From NCBI GenBank assembly GCA_037349315.1, contig JBAIAC010000158.1, positions 620,001 through 684,000 on the forward strand: a stretch of 64,000 bases of DNA. Reading direction: 5' to 3'. Shown here piece by piece: positions 52,172-62,600 of this stretch. Under the pieces are notes generated by a model that saw only the letters and a program-made list of their open reading frames with translations, was not told where the DNA came from and ran no database searches. Every line of letters starts with the position of its first letter. The first letter of the stretch is position 1. A program made the position numbers and the translations under genes. Origin of the DNA: Chelydra serpentina (Eukaryota; Chordata; Testudines; Chelydridae).

Positions 52172-53076
52172 CCCAACCTCGCTGTGGTCACCTAGGACAG
52201 GGGCTAGGGTGTCCCCACTCCGGGGGTGCTCTCTCTGCACTGGCACTTCCCTCACCCACTCATCATTACATACAGTTTAAAGCAAATACAATGTATTTAA
52301 TCAGCAATGAATGTAAAAAAGAATAAGGAAACATGGGAAAGGTGAAAGGAAACACGTCACCCGCTCTGTGGCAGGAACATCATGAACAGTGTCTCTGCAA
52401 TGTCAGGGCAATTCACAGTCGGTTCCTTGTAGGTCCCAGGCTCCTTCTCAGACCCTGGCTGTGCTGCAGGGATGCTGTGGGTTGGACACTTGCTCTGGTG
52501 GTGGCCACACACCTCTAGGCTTTGGGTGGTGGGACCCTTCTTCCCAGCATCAGCCCCCTGTCGGGTTCAGATCCCCCTCCCAGTCTGGCCTGCAAGGACC
52601 CTTGGCCGGGGGTGTCTTTCTGTGCTGGGCCCTTTGCCCAGGGTCCCCCCTTGGCTGGCCCCAGTTGCTCTCTGCACCCAGCTCCAGACTGCTCCAGCTC
52701 CAGCCCCAGCCCCAATGTTCTAGCTCAGGCTCCACCCTGCCTCAGCACTGCTGCTGCTGCTCTGCCTCCAGCCCCCGAGGCTGCTTCTCTGGCCCCGCTG
52801 GCTCTGTGGCCTCAGCCCCGCTCCCAGCACAGGGTCTGCTCTCCCTGGGCTGTGTGCCTGGCCCCGCTGGCTGGCCCGGCTCTGTTCCCCAGCTCAGCTC
52901 GGGCCCCTGCTCTCTCCTTCGCTCGGCCCCACTCTGTCTGACCCAGGCAATTCCAGCTCCCATGGAGGACAGGACCTTTCTGAGCCCCTAACTCTGACAT
53001 TAACCTGCCCGCCCCGGCAATCAGGCTGACCTGGAGCGTTGGCTTCTCTCCATTGCCCCTGGGGACTGGAAGTCTC
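52172..53076 (+). other. GC/CT-rich stretch found only in copy 3
   Basis: This section lies between the hAT element and the start of block X. It is rich in CAGCCCC- and CTGGCC-type words, giving long Pro/Ser/Leu frames on both strands that I take as composition effects. It would be intronic if the exon-like segments at 51361 and 53259 belong together. It resembles a repeat I have seen in turtle genomes, but I cannot name it. Confidence 0.4.
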
Positions 53077-53258
53077 AGAGTCCTGGTTTCCCATCGACCT
53101 TTCCCCTTCCTTTTGGTACTGGGACCTAGCTCTGCCAGCAACCTTCAGTCTGGCCCTGGGCGATTCGCGTCAGGGCTCTGTGCCCCACGTCCATCCTCTG
53201 TAAACCAGGGATAACACATGGAAAAGCGAAGGGCTAAGAATGTTTCTTTCTGCTCCAG

Positions 53259-53359
53259 GGAGGATGACGGAGCCGGTGGAGACGAAGGGGAGCCCAGAAG
53301 AGCAGGAAGAAGACGACACTCCCACCTCCTCATTAACGAGCATCTCCCATATGATGATG
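53259..53359 (+). pseudogene. Acidic exon-like segment MTEPVETKG… (copy 3)
   Basis: A 101-bp segment runs from TTTCTGCTCCAG to a GTAATG donor. It completes a codon begun by the segment at 51361 and then encodes R-M-T-E-P-V-E-T-K-G-S-P-E-E-Q-E-E-D-D-T…H-M-M-M, leaving in phase 0. The ATG at its second codon could be the start if the Lys-rich segment is untranslated. The next recognised segment (54866) needs phase 1, so an exon with length of remainder 1 (mod 3) is probably missing from my reading between them. A strong acceptor at 54671-54674 is one candidate, without a convincing donor. Confidence 0.4.
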
Positions 53360-53809
53360 GTAATGATGCTTTGTGACTGTGCTAATGGAAAGCATCCCCT
53401 GCTGTGTGTATTAGTATCTCCGGAGCTGGTATCTCTGACAGGAGAACTACATGCCCCTTGCTCAGGGAGCTGAAGAGAAACACTCTTCAAGTGTGATCAG
53501 CTCCAGCCAGTCTTTACGAGTTTCTCTGGGTTGTTTGAATGAGGCCCAGATTGACCAAGGGGTTTAGGCACCTAAAGAAGTGCGGAGGAGCTTAGTGGGA
53601 TTCGCAGAAGTGTCTGACTCAGGTGCCTGATTCCGATGCACTTTCCATGAGACACAGGCCCTGCTGAAAATCAGACGAGGCCCAGACCTGCACATGTAGG
53701 GGTAACCCACACACCTCCTGGGTGTGGCGTTCTGTCCCATCGAGTCGCACCAAGACCACTTACAGGCAGAGATCAAAAGGGTCTGCTCTTGAGCCGTAAC
53801 GAACAGCCA

Positions 53810-53885
53810 GTTGGCTTTTAGCTCACGTGGTAGAGGCTCATGCACTAAGCTCCAGAAGTCCCAGGTTCCAACCTGCCTGCCAACA
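53810..53885 (+). repeat. tRNA-derived SINE-like sequence (copy 3)
   Basis: The end segments GTTGGC (53810-53815) and GCCAAC (53879-53884) pair. An A-box-like TAGCTCACGTGGTAGAGG and a B-box-like GGTTCCAACCTGCC lie between them. The anticodon arm is weak, so this is more likely a tRNA-derived repeat in an intron than a tRNA gene. Confidence 0.5.
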
Positions 53886-54865
53886 TCTGGGCTCAGTCCG
53901 AGTTACAAAGGCCTCTAGCTGCCTTCGTTACTCTTCTGGTTAGTGACCGAGCTCCCTGCCGCACATACAAATGTCTGCAATTCTGGGAGCTTCTGACATG
54001 ACGGGGGCCTGGATTATCTATGCAAGTGTGTGTCACGCTGCTGTGCTCTACTGCGTTCTCCGCTGCTGGCATCCAGGACACAGATGGTGCTAATCCAGCG
54101 CCACGCAGGCCAGCTGCAGTAATACTCAGGAGGTGCCCTGAGACACCAGGGCCAAGGCCTCCAGCACCCCAGGCCCTGGGTTTAGGTGACCCTGGAACCA
54201 GGCCCCCTGGAGTAACACTGTGGCCAGTGAGTTCTGACCCACAGGGGTCTGGCCCCAGAGGCTCACGGTTTGGGATTCTCCTCAGCCAGGCAGATTTGCT
54301 CCTCCAGTCTAAGCTGCTTTCTGTCCTGCTGGCGATTCCTCCCTGTTTTGTGGCAGCACCACAGGCTGCGGGGTGGGGAAGGGCCCATTTGGGCCCTATT
54401 CTCAGTGGTTTCCTCGCAGACACCATGGGCTGTTCATGTTTCTGAGCCAATTTGCTCGGGGTGGGATGGGACATGGGGCAGGTTCTCCAGTGACCGAGGG
54501 GTCGATGAGATAGACCCCTCGGCTGCACTCAAGAAGCAACCTGAATGGGCTTTGCAGGACACTGAGGCTTTCTCAGCAAAAACTGGGCTTCCTGGGAGGA
54601 GGGGCTGGAGAGGGAGGCAATGGGATGGCCCTGTGGGTCCCAGCACTGCCTGAGAGGCTCCCATCTCTTCTCAGGCAGAGGGGGCCAGAGAACGTATGAA
54701 AGACGGAGGAAACCTTGGCACCTGTCGAGGCTTTTTACTAACCGGGCTCAGCGGGAGTCTCCACGCTCACAAGGCGCTGCCAGCCTCCCACGGGACAGAC
54801 TATTCCAGGGCAGCTGGCCCATGGAAATCCTCAGTCCCAACAGGCTTTGTCCCTGTTCATTGCAG

Positions 54866-55020
54866 ACCCTCGGGGCCGGGAGCACCCTACCTCAGCCCAG
54901 CTCCAAGCCCTGCTGATGGCAGCCGTGAAGGGGCTGACAACACCCACCCTGGAGAGATTTCAAGCGGCAGAGGAAGAGCTGAATGTCATCGTATCTCTAC
55001 ACAGAGACAAGATGGAGAGA
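54866..55020 (+). pseudogene. Exon-like segment [12 protein letters not shown]… (copy 3)
   Basis: A 155-bp segment has a TTCATTGCAG acceptor and GTAAGAG donor, the best splice pair in the window. It encodes about 51 residues with two amphipathic helices, including [12 protein letters not shown] and [13 protein letters not shown]. It enters in phase 1 and leaves in phase 0, which fits the following two segments. It is the same in inverted copy 1 and absent in copy 2. A solenoid-type (HEAT/ARM) protein is likely; a specific family is not proven. Confidence 0.5.
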
Positions 55021-55368
55021 GTAAGAGACTCCCGCAGTGGGGCGGGGGATGCTGCGCAGAGAGGGGGCTGGGAGAATTTCCTCTCCTAGGAGACCGTTCC
55101 TGGGACACACTGGCATGGTGCTTTGAAGGCTGGCTCTGCCCCTTCCGTTCATCGCTTGGCCGCGGGTATCCGCGGCGTCAGGCTTTGAAATAGTTCTCTG
55201 CCCGCTGGCGCTCTGCCACGTCCCTGAGGACAGCCCAGCCACACTGAAGGGGCGCGATAGCCCCAGCCCTGGCAGGCAGCACTTACATAGTCTGCCGATG
55301 GGCCTCCACATTAGGCTCCGGGAGCAGACGTGGTTTTCTCACACATGCTGCAGGGCCTTGTTTTCCAG

Positions 55369-55521
55369 CTGAAGTATCAGGAAGAATTTGGCTTTGAACT
55401 TTTCTCTCTGTCTCTCCCAAGCTTTGATCCCGTTGCCCACCCCACAGGCTCTGAGTGCCTCCCCCGTGAATTAGATTGTCCTAGGGTGCTTTCTGGCAGA
55501 CTTTATTTCTACATCCCCTGG
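55369..55521 (+). pseudogene. Exon-like segment LKYQEEF… (copy 3)
   Basis: A 153-bp phase-0/phase-0 segment with TTTTCCAG and GTAGGAG borders, open in all three copies. Its peptide (L-K-Y-Q-E-E-F-G-F-E-L-F-S-L…R-L-Y-F-Y-I-P-W) is less helix-like than its neighbours, and the exon could be dispensable or false. Skipping it would still keep frame. Confidence 0.3.
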
Positions 55522-56825
55522 GTAGGAGTCTCTCAGCATCATTTACTCCTCTGAATTATTAAGCTCCACCGCCCTCCTGGGAGGTAGGAATTCTACCCAT
55601 TAGACACCTGGGGAAACTGAAGCCCAGAGAGCTCCTTGAATTGCCCAAGCCTGTGCGGCTGATTGAGAATGGAATCAGGGTCCACGTTCCCTACAGTCCT
55701 TTAAACGGTGCCTTTAATCGCTCGTCCTGGAAATAGGTGACATTGCTGCCCTACTGCAAATATCGCCTGCACATGGCGCGTAAGTGCAGACTTATTCCCT
55801 TCCTGGGCTTTGGCTTTCCTGGAAACTCAGAGACTAATAAACAAACCCAATCCTCAGCCTGAGCTTCCTCCCCCAACCTGCCTGTTCCTAGCATTTCCTG
55901 CAGGTCACCCTGTCTCTGGCCGAGTTCCCTGTTTCCAACAGGTCCCAGTGGGAAGTTAACAAATGGCCCCTCAATCAGCGATTGATTTGTGCCAGGCTCT
56001 AACTCCTGCTAGCAGAACAGGTCGACAGAATCCAGCCACCCGGGGTGTAGCTCCTGCTCCTTGTTCGAGAGAGCAAAGAGCAATGACCAATTCCTCATGG
56101 AAGAGCCCTAGGGGGTGGCTTGTCCCTTTAGGGTCTGTCTATCCTGTGTTGCAAACTCTGCAGCAGGAGCCTTAAAGCCTGGCCCTATGCCGGGCTGGCA
56201 CTGTGGGGCCCACACAGCAATGCAGACTCTTCTGGGCTTGGGCTGGAGCTTGATCTCTGAAGCCTGGGGAGGAGGCTGGCTTCACAGCCTGGGCTCCAGC
56301 CCAAGTCACCATGTCTACATGGCTGTTCTTAGGGCCATAGCCTGAGCACGAGGTTAGAGACCCGGCTTTAGGATTCTTACAGCAGGTTTTACAATCCCGC
56401 AGGACAGAGGTTCTCCTTTGGGCTGGGGCCTGGAGCTGGCTCGCCCCATCCAGCTCGCCCTCCCTGCCATCTCTGGGGTGGGCTCTGCGGTACATCAGTA
56501 GAGCCAGCTGGGTCTGGAGCAGTGGTTCTCAACCTGCGGGCAATCAGCACAGAGCTGAGTCCCAGGGAACATCCTCCAGGCCAAACAGGGAGTTTGGGCT
56601 GTGCCCACTGCAAGGTTTTGGGGAAGGCTTTTGTGTGTGTTTCTGAGCTTTAAGGTGCTAAACCAGACCTCAGGAAGACTGGGGTTCCCGAACTTGTCAA
56701 AGCCTCTTTATTGAGATTATGGGAAACTGAGGTGAGAGGCGGCTTGCAGGGCTGCCAGGAGGGGTTACCTGGGAGGAAGCCACTCATTGATAAATCCATC
56801 CCTCGACTTTCTGGCATTCTTCCAG

Positions 56826-56978
56826 GTTGGGGACATTGTAGGAGGTATCTTAATCTGGCTAGACAACATCCATGATCCCAGAGCCAGGAAAGCAGCGCTG
56901 AGGGCCACGGCCTTGCTGGCCCGCTCCCACCCCCAGGGCGTGGTTCTAACCTGTGGCACACACGTTGTCATCGGACAG
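56826..56978 (+). pseudogene. HEAT-repeat-like exon, possible MROH family (copy 3)
   Basis: A 153-bp segment lies between CATTCTTCCAG and GTAGGGAG, phase 0 at both ends. The 51 residues read as one HEAT unit: helix [14 protein letters not shown], a turn N-I-H-D-P-R, helix [17 protein letters not shown]. Maestro-heat-like (MROH) proteins have exons of this type and are greatly multiplied in turtles and birds, hence the suggestion; ARM/HEAT proteins of other families cannot be excluded. Open in all three copies, with few replacements. Confidence 0.5.
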
Positions 56979-57038
56979 GTAGGGAGTTGCTCTGTTATCA
57001 CCTCAGTCCAGTATTTCTCTTCCTGCTCCAACTGACAG

Positions 57039-57269
57039 GCCACAGTCCGGGAAGGGTCCATCGGACTCACCCAGTTGGAGTGTTTCCTGCTGCGCAGAGA
57101 GCTGTTCATGCTTACTAAGGGGAGATGCCCAGGCCCAGCCACTGAGGAGCCAACCCCTCCTCCTGCACTCCCCAGGATGGAGACATGCCAGTTTTCTGGA
57201 GAATTCCAGCGTTGTCCTGATTTCTATGTGTCACCCCACTTCCTCTCAGATCCAGTACAGAGCCACTAA
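57039..57269 (+). pseudogene. Exon-like segment, possible terminal exon (copy 3)
   Basis: An acceptor CTGACAG lies 60 bases after the previous donor and opens phase 0. The frame runs 76 codons to TAA: A-T-V-R-E-G-S-I-G-L-T-Q-L-E-C-F-L-L-R-R-E-L then a Pro-rich part. A 60-base intron is unusually short for a vertebrate, which weakens this call. Either it is the last exon of a truncated gene or a donor after Leu-Thr-Lys has decayed. Confidence 0.3.
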
Positions 57270-57698
57270 ATGAGTTTGGGGCTCACTCAACATCCCTGGG
57301 TCTGACTGCTCCTTATTGTGTAAGAGAAGGCAGTGATGGAAAAGGCCCATGAGGCCCATCTGTCTATCCCCTGGAGACCAGTGGAGGATTGTTACCTGTA
57401 GTCAGATCCCTAGTTATTCCATGGCTGAGGAATCGGTGGAAAAATGCACTCATTTTTATGGAGCTGTGCAGCAGAGGTAAATCTCTTAAGACAGAAATTT
57501 CCAGCCCTTATTGTTGCAAAAAAGAAAAAAAATCATCCACACATGACCAGCATGTAAATGCAGTGCAGCCTGCCTGAGTCTGCAGACAGCTGGCAGTAAT
57601 GCAGTGAAACCCCACGATAACGTGATAATTGGGGTCCATAAAATTCCATTGCGATAAATGCAGGGTCACGTTATAGGGGGGGTTATGAAAATTTACCG

Positions 57699-57796
57699 TT
57701 TCAAGCTGATCTCTTCTCTTCTCGCCAAAGCGGAGAAGTTTGACCAGCTTGAAACTTCTCCGCTTTGGGGAGAAGAGAGAAGAGACCAGCTTGAAA
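57699..57796 (+). repeat. 98-bp hairpin with 43-45-base arms (copy 3)
   Basis: The left arm (57699-57741) and right arm (57752-57796) are nearly perfect complements containing CCAAAGCGGAGAAGTTT and AAACTTCTCCGCTTTGG, with a loop of about 10 bases. The left flank (57604-57690) has words such as AACGTGATAATTGGGGTCC and GGGTCACGTTATAGGGG, reminiscent of Tigger/pogo-type transposon ends. It is present in all three copies of X. Confidence 0.75.
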
Positions 57797-58356
57797 CTCA
57801 AGCTAGTCAGTTTCAAGCCGGTTAGTTTCAAGCCGGTCTCTTAGTGGCCCCTCGCCACTGTCCTGCCTGGCTGATGTCAGCATCTCTCTGTGAGGTGACC
57901 GCCTCCCCACCACCTTTGACCAATGGTCTGAGGTCCTGCAAACGGCCTTTGTGATGTCACTGTCACACCCCTCCCTTGCTGTGCTAATGTCCTGCCGCTG
58001 GCCAGACACTTTGGAGGTTTGAGCTACTCCCTGGGGATCACCCCACTCAATGAGTGTTCATTCTAGGAAGCAAGCCGGCTAGACAGTAAAACATCAGACG
58101 CTGCTGCCAATGCTCCACTCAGTTTTCCAGAAACCTACCACATCCAGTACCCAGCCTCCAGCGTCCGGACCTTGTGAGCTCTAGCGCTGGCAGGCATATG
58201 CGCCGGCTGTGACAGCAGACTTGTTTCTATTATCAGAGGGGTAGCTGTGTTCGTCTGGATCTGTAGATCTGTAGATCTGAGGAAAGGCCTCTGCATGTAA
58301 CTGGGGCCCGGTAAGCTTGGGGGAGCCCTTTGTGCCCTCTCAGTTGCCCATGGTCT

Positions 58357-58521
58357 CTATACCCCGGGGACCCTGCTGGCACCGGGGCCTGGCCCGGCCC
58401 CCACCCAGGCAGCTCTCAGGGCTGCGAGCAGTAGAAGGGTGGCAGCCGGGAGCTGAGGGGCAGTCACAGCCCCAAGCAGCAGGAGGACAAGACAGGGCAG
58501 CGCTGCGCCTCCCTGCACCAT
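58357..58521 (-). CDS. Small signal-peptide-like ORF (54 aa), copy 3, doubtful
   Basis: The minus-strand counterpart of 1346-1510. It has the same ATG context, hydrophobic core and TAG stop, with Leu for Met near codon 35. It is antisense to the exon-like segments of X, lies in the stretch deleted from copy 2, and has no recognised homologue. Confidence 0.2.
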   Translation of the reverse strand: MVQGGAALPCLVLLLLGAVTAPQLPAATLLLLAALRAAWVGAGPGPGASRVPGV

Positions 58522-59150
58522 GGCACCAGCCAGCTCCCTCCCGGCTCTGGCTTCTGGCCTCTGACCTGGGCAGGGGGCGGGGCCTTGTAGGGGAGGAGGT
58601 GGGGCTTACATGTCACCGAGGAGGTGCAGGGGGTGGGGGCCACAGAGAGCAGCAGAGATTCATGGGGGGGGGAGCACAGCTCCCACAATCTTCTGTCTAC
58701 TTCACCTCAGCCCCCTGCCACTGGGTAGAGGCTGGCACTGCCCCTGCTGGCCACAGCTTGTCACTACCCCTCCTTGGGAAACACTCTTTGTGCCATACCC
58801 CGACTGGCCACCGGGTGTCGCTGCTGCTCCAGGGGAAACACTTGCTCCCCAGGGTCGGGGAGGGTCTATTGTTCTCACCAGGCAGGTGGGAGGAGCTGGG
58901 GGGAGGGGAGAGCTGGCTGCTTTTGTATTATTAGAAGCAGACCCAACATCTAGTGACAATCTGGGGGTAAAAGGACTTCAGGAGCAGACTGTATTTCCAT
59001 GGTCCTGCCTATGCTACCTGGGTGCTCAGCAAATGCAGCTGATTTCCCAAAATGACATTGTGGCTGGTTCTGGGTTTCATTTCACTGTAGTATTGAGTGG
59101 GGTGGGGAGCGGGGTAATGAGATGTTGTGCTCCTTATTGATGGACCCCCA

Positions 59151-59694
59151 CCCCTTGTCGTGGTGGGGAGGCTTGCATTGGATAAAGACCGTCAGCCTAT
59201 ATTGTCTATGTTGCTTTTATACTCCTCGTAGGGTCCCCCTTGGCGAGCAGGCCTGAGGCGAGGCTCCTGACTAACCGTGGTCCAAACCTCTGTGAAGGCG
59301 GATGAGGGCTACAGCAGGAGGGAGGCCCCTGGATCTCCTTGCCACGGCTCAGGCTCTTGTCAAGTTTCGTGACAGTCCTCTGCCAAAGGGTTCACACCCG
59401 CACAAAGTTCTGTGGCGACAGACGAGTGGTGGAGAAGACAGGATCTGTGATCTGTCACAAATCTGCATGCAGTCGGGAGCTGTGTGATTGTCATTTTGTG
59501 CTTGATTGAGACAGAAGTGCCTTTCGGCAGCAGCGGCTGTGACTGAGCAGGCTTTTCGGGATCCCCTCTGCTCACCCCAGATAGGGAGGGGGCTAGAAAA
59601 GGTGTCCCAAACATAGGCTCACTCTCACTCACACACTCTTCCGACGGGATGGCCATACCCAGTGGCATCACTCAACTCTGCAGCTGAAACGAGT
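59151..59694 (+). mobile_element. RTE-like 5' fragment (copy 3)
   Basis: About 540 bases nearly identical to 17632-18175, starting CCCCTTGTCGTGGTGGGGAG and ending CAGCTGAAACGAGT, where the satellite begins. The element body is missing. The family call is from memory. Confidence 0.4.
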
Positions 59695-62600
59695 TAGATA
59701 GATAGATAGATAGATATTTAGATAGCTAGATAGATAATTCGATAGATAATTAGATAGATTGATAATTAGATTATTAGATAAATAAATAGATAATTAGATA
59801 GATAAATAGATAGCTAGATAGATAATTAGAAAGATAGATAATTAGAAATATAGATAATTAGATAGATAATTAGACAGCTAGATAGATAATTAGATATATA
59901 GATAATTAGATAGATAGATAATTAGATATGTTGGTAGATTATTAGATAGATAGATAATTAAATAGATAGAAAACTAGATAATTACAAAGAAAGATACTTA
60001 GATAATTAGATAGATAGATAATTAGACAAATATGTAGATTATTAGATAGGTAGATAATTAGATAGATAATTAGATATATAGATAATTAGGTAGATAGACA
60101 GATAATTTGACAATTAGATAGATACTTAGCAAGATAGATAATTAGAGAGATAATTAGAGAGATAGTTAGATAATTAGAGAGATAGATATTAGATAGATAA
60201 TTAGATGGATAGATAATTAGATAGATAATTAGATATTTAGATAGATTGGTAGATTATTAGATAGATAGATAATTAAATAGATAGAAAATTAGATAATTAG
60301 ATTGATAGATAATTAGATAGATAAGTAGATTATTAGATAGGTATATAATTAGATAGATAATTAGATAGATAGATAATTCGATAATTAGATAGATAATTAG
60401 ATAGATAATTAGATTTATAGATAATTAGATAGATAGATAGATAATTTCATAGATAATTAGATAGATAGATAATTAGAGATGTAGGTAATTAGATAATAAC
60501 ATATTAGGTAATTAAATAGATAAATAGATAGATAGATATTTAGATAGCTAGATAGATAATTAGATAGATAAATAAATAATTAGATAGATAGAAAATTAGA
60601 TAATTAGAAAGATACATAATTACATAGATAATTAGATAGATAGGTAGATTATTAGCTAGATAGATAATTAGATAGATTATTAGATAAATACATAGATAAT
60701 TAGATAGATAAATAGACAGCTAGATAGATAATTCGATAGATAGATAATTAGTTAATTAGATCGATAATTAGACAGATAGATAGAGAATTAGATTATTAGA
60801 TAGATAGATAGATAGATAATTAGATAGACAGATAATTAGATAATTAGAAGGATATATAATTAGATAGACAATTAGATAGATATTTAGATAGCTAGATAGA
60901 TAATTCGATAGATAATTAGATAGTTAGGTCATTAGATAGATTATTAGATAAATAAATAGATAATTAGAAAGATAAATAGATATCTAGATAGATAATTAGA
61001 TAGATAGATAATTATATAGATTGGTAGATTATTAGATAGATAGATAATTATATAGATAGATATATAATTAGATAGATAGAAAATTAGATAATTAGAAAGA
61101 TATATAATTAGATAGATATGTTGATTATTAGATAGGTAGATAATTAGATAGATAGATAATGAGATAGATAGATAATTAGATAGATTATTAGATAAATACA
61201 TAGATAATTGGATAGATAGATAGACAGCTAGATAGATAATTAGAAAGATAGCTAATTAGTTAATTAGATCGATAATTAGACAGATAGATAGAGAATTAGA
61301 TAATTATATAGATAGATAGATAATTAGATAGACAGAAAATTAGATAATTTGAAAGATAGGTAATTACATAGACAATTAGATAGATATTTAGATAGCTAGA
61401 TAGATAATTCGATAGATAATTAGATAGATAGATAATTAGATATATTATCAGATATATAAATAGATATTTAGAAAGATAAATAGATAGCTAGATAGATAAT
61501 TAGATAGATAGATAACTAGATAGATTGGTAGATTATTAGATAGATAGATAATTATATAGATAGATAGATAATTATATAGATAGAAAATTAGATAATTAGA
61601 AAGACAGATAATTAGATAGATATGTTGATTATTAGATAGGTAGATAAATAGACAGATAATTAGATAGATAGATAATTAGATAGATAGATAATTAGATCTA
61701 TAATTAGATTGATAGATAGAGAATTAGATAGATAATTAGATAGCTAGATAGATAATTAGATAGATAGAAAATTAGATAATTAGAAAGATAGATAAATAGC
61801 TAGATAATTAGACAGCTAGATAGATATTTAGATAGATAATTAGATAGATAGATAATTAGATAGATTGGTAGATTATTAGATAGATAGATAATTAAATAGA
61901 TAAAAAAGTACATAATTAGAAAGATAGATAATTAGATAGATAGAGAATTACATAGATAATTATATAGATCGATAGATAATTAGAAAGATAGATAATTAGA
62001 TAGATAGTTAGAGAGCTAGATAGATAATTAGATAGATAGATAATTAGATAGATTGGTAGATTATTAGATAGATAATTAGATAGATAGAAAATTAGATAAT
62101 TATATAGATAGATAATTAGATAGATATGTTGATTATTAGATAGGTAGATAATTAGATAGATAAATAGATAGATAGATATTTAGATAGCTAGATAGATAAT
62201 TCGATAGATAATTAGATAGATAGATAATTAGATAGATTATTAGATAAAGACATAGATAATTAGATAGATAAATAGACAGCTAGATAGATAATTAAATAGA
62301 TAATTAGACAGATAGATAATTAGATAGATTGGTAGATTATTAGATAGATAATTATATAGATAGAAAATTGGATAATTAGATAGATAGATAATTAGATTGA
62401 TATGTTGATTATTAGATAGGTAGATAATTAGATAGATAAATAGATAGATATATATTTAGAAAGAGGGATAATTAGATAGATAATTAGATAGATATTTAGA
62501 TAGCTAGATAGATGATCCCATAGATAATTAGATAGGTAGATAATTAGATAGATAATTAGATAGATAGATAATTAGATAGATTGGTACATTCTTAGATAGA

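Larger units (their letters stand above)
53077..59254 (+). repeat. Full forward copy of segmental block X (copy 3)
   Basis: This is the reference copy of X. It matches 616-6775 in inverted orientation throughout, and 14776-17631 for 55041-57895. It contains five splice-bounded exon-like segments on the plus strand, a tRNA-like repeat, the 98-bp hairpin and the GC-rich end. Confidence 0.9.

Noticed and set aside
56515..56545. AGCAGTGGTTCTCAACCTGCGGG as the end of a hAT (Charlie-like) element, also at about 16250 and inverted at about 3320
   Set aside because: Only one end is visible; no matching inverted end or 8-bp duplication was found nearby.
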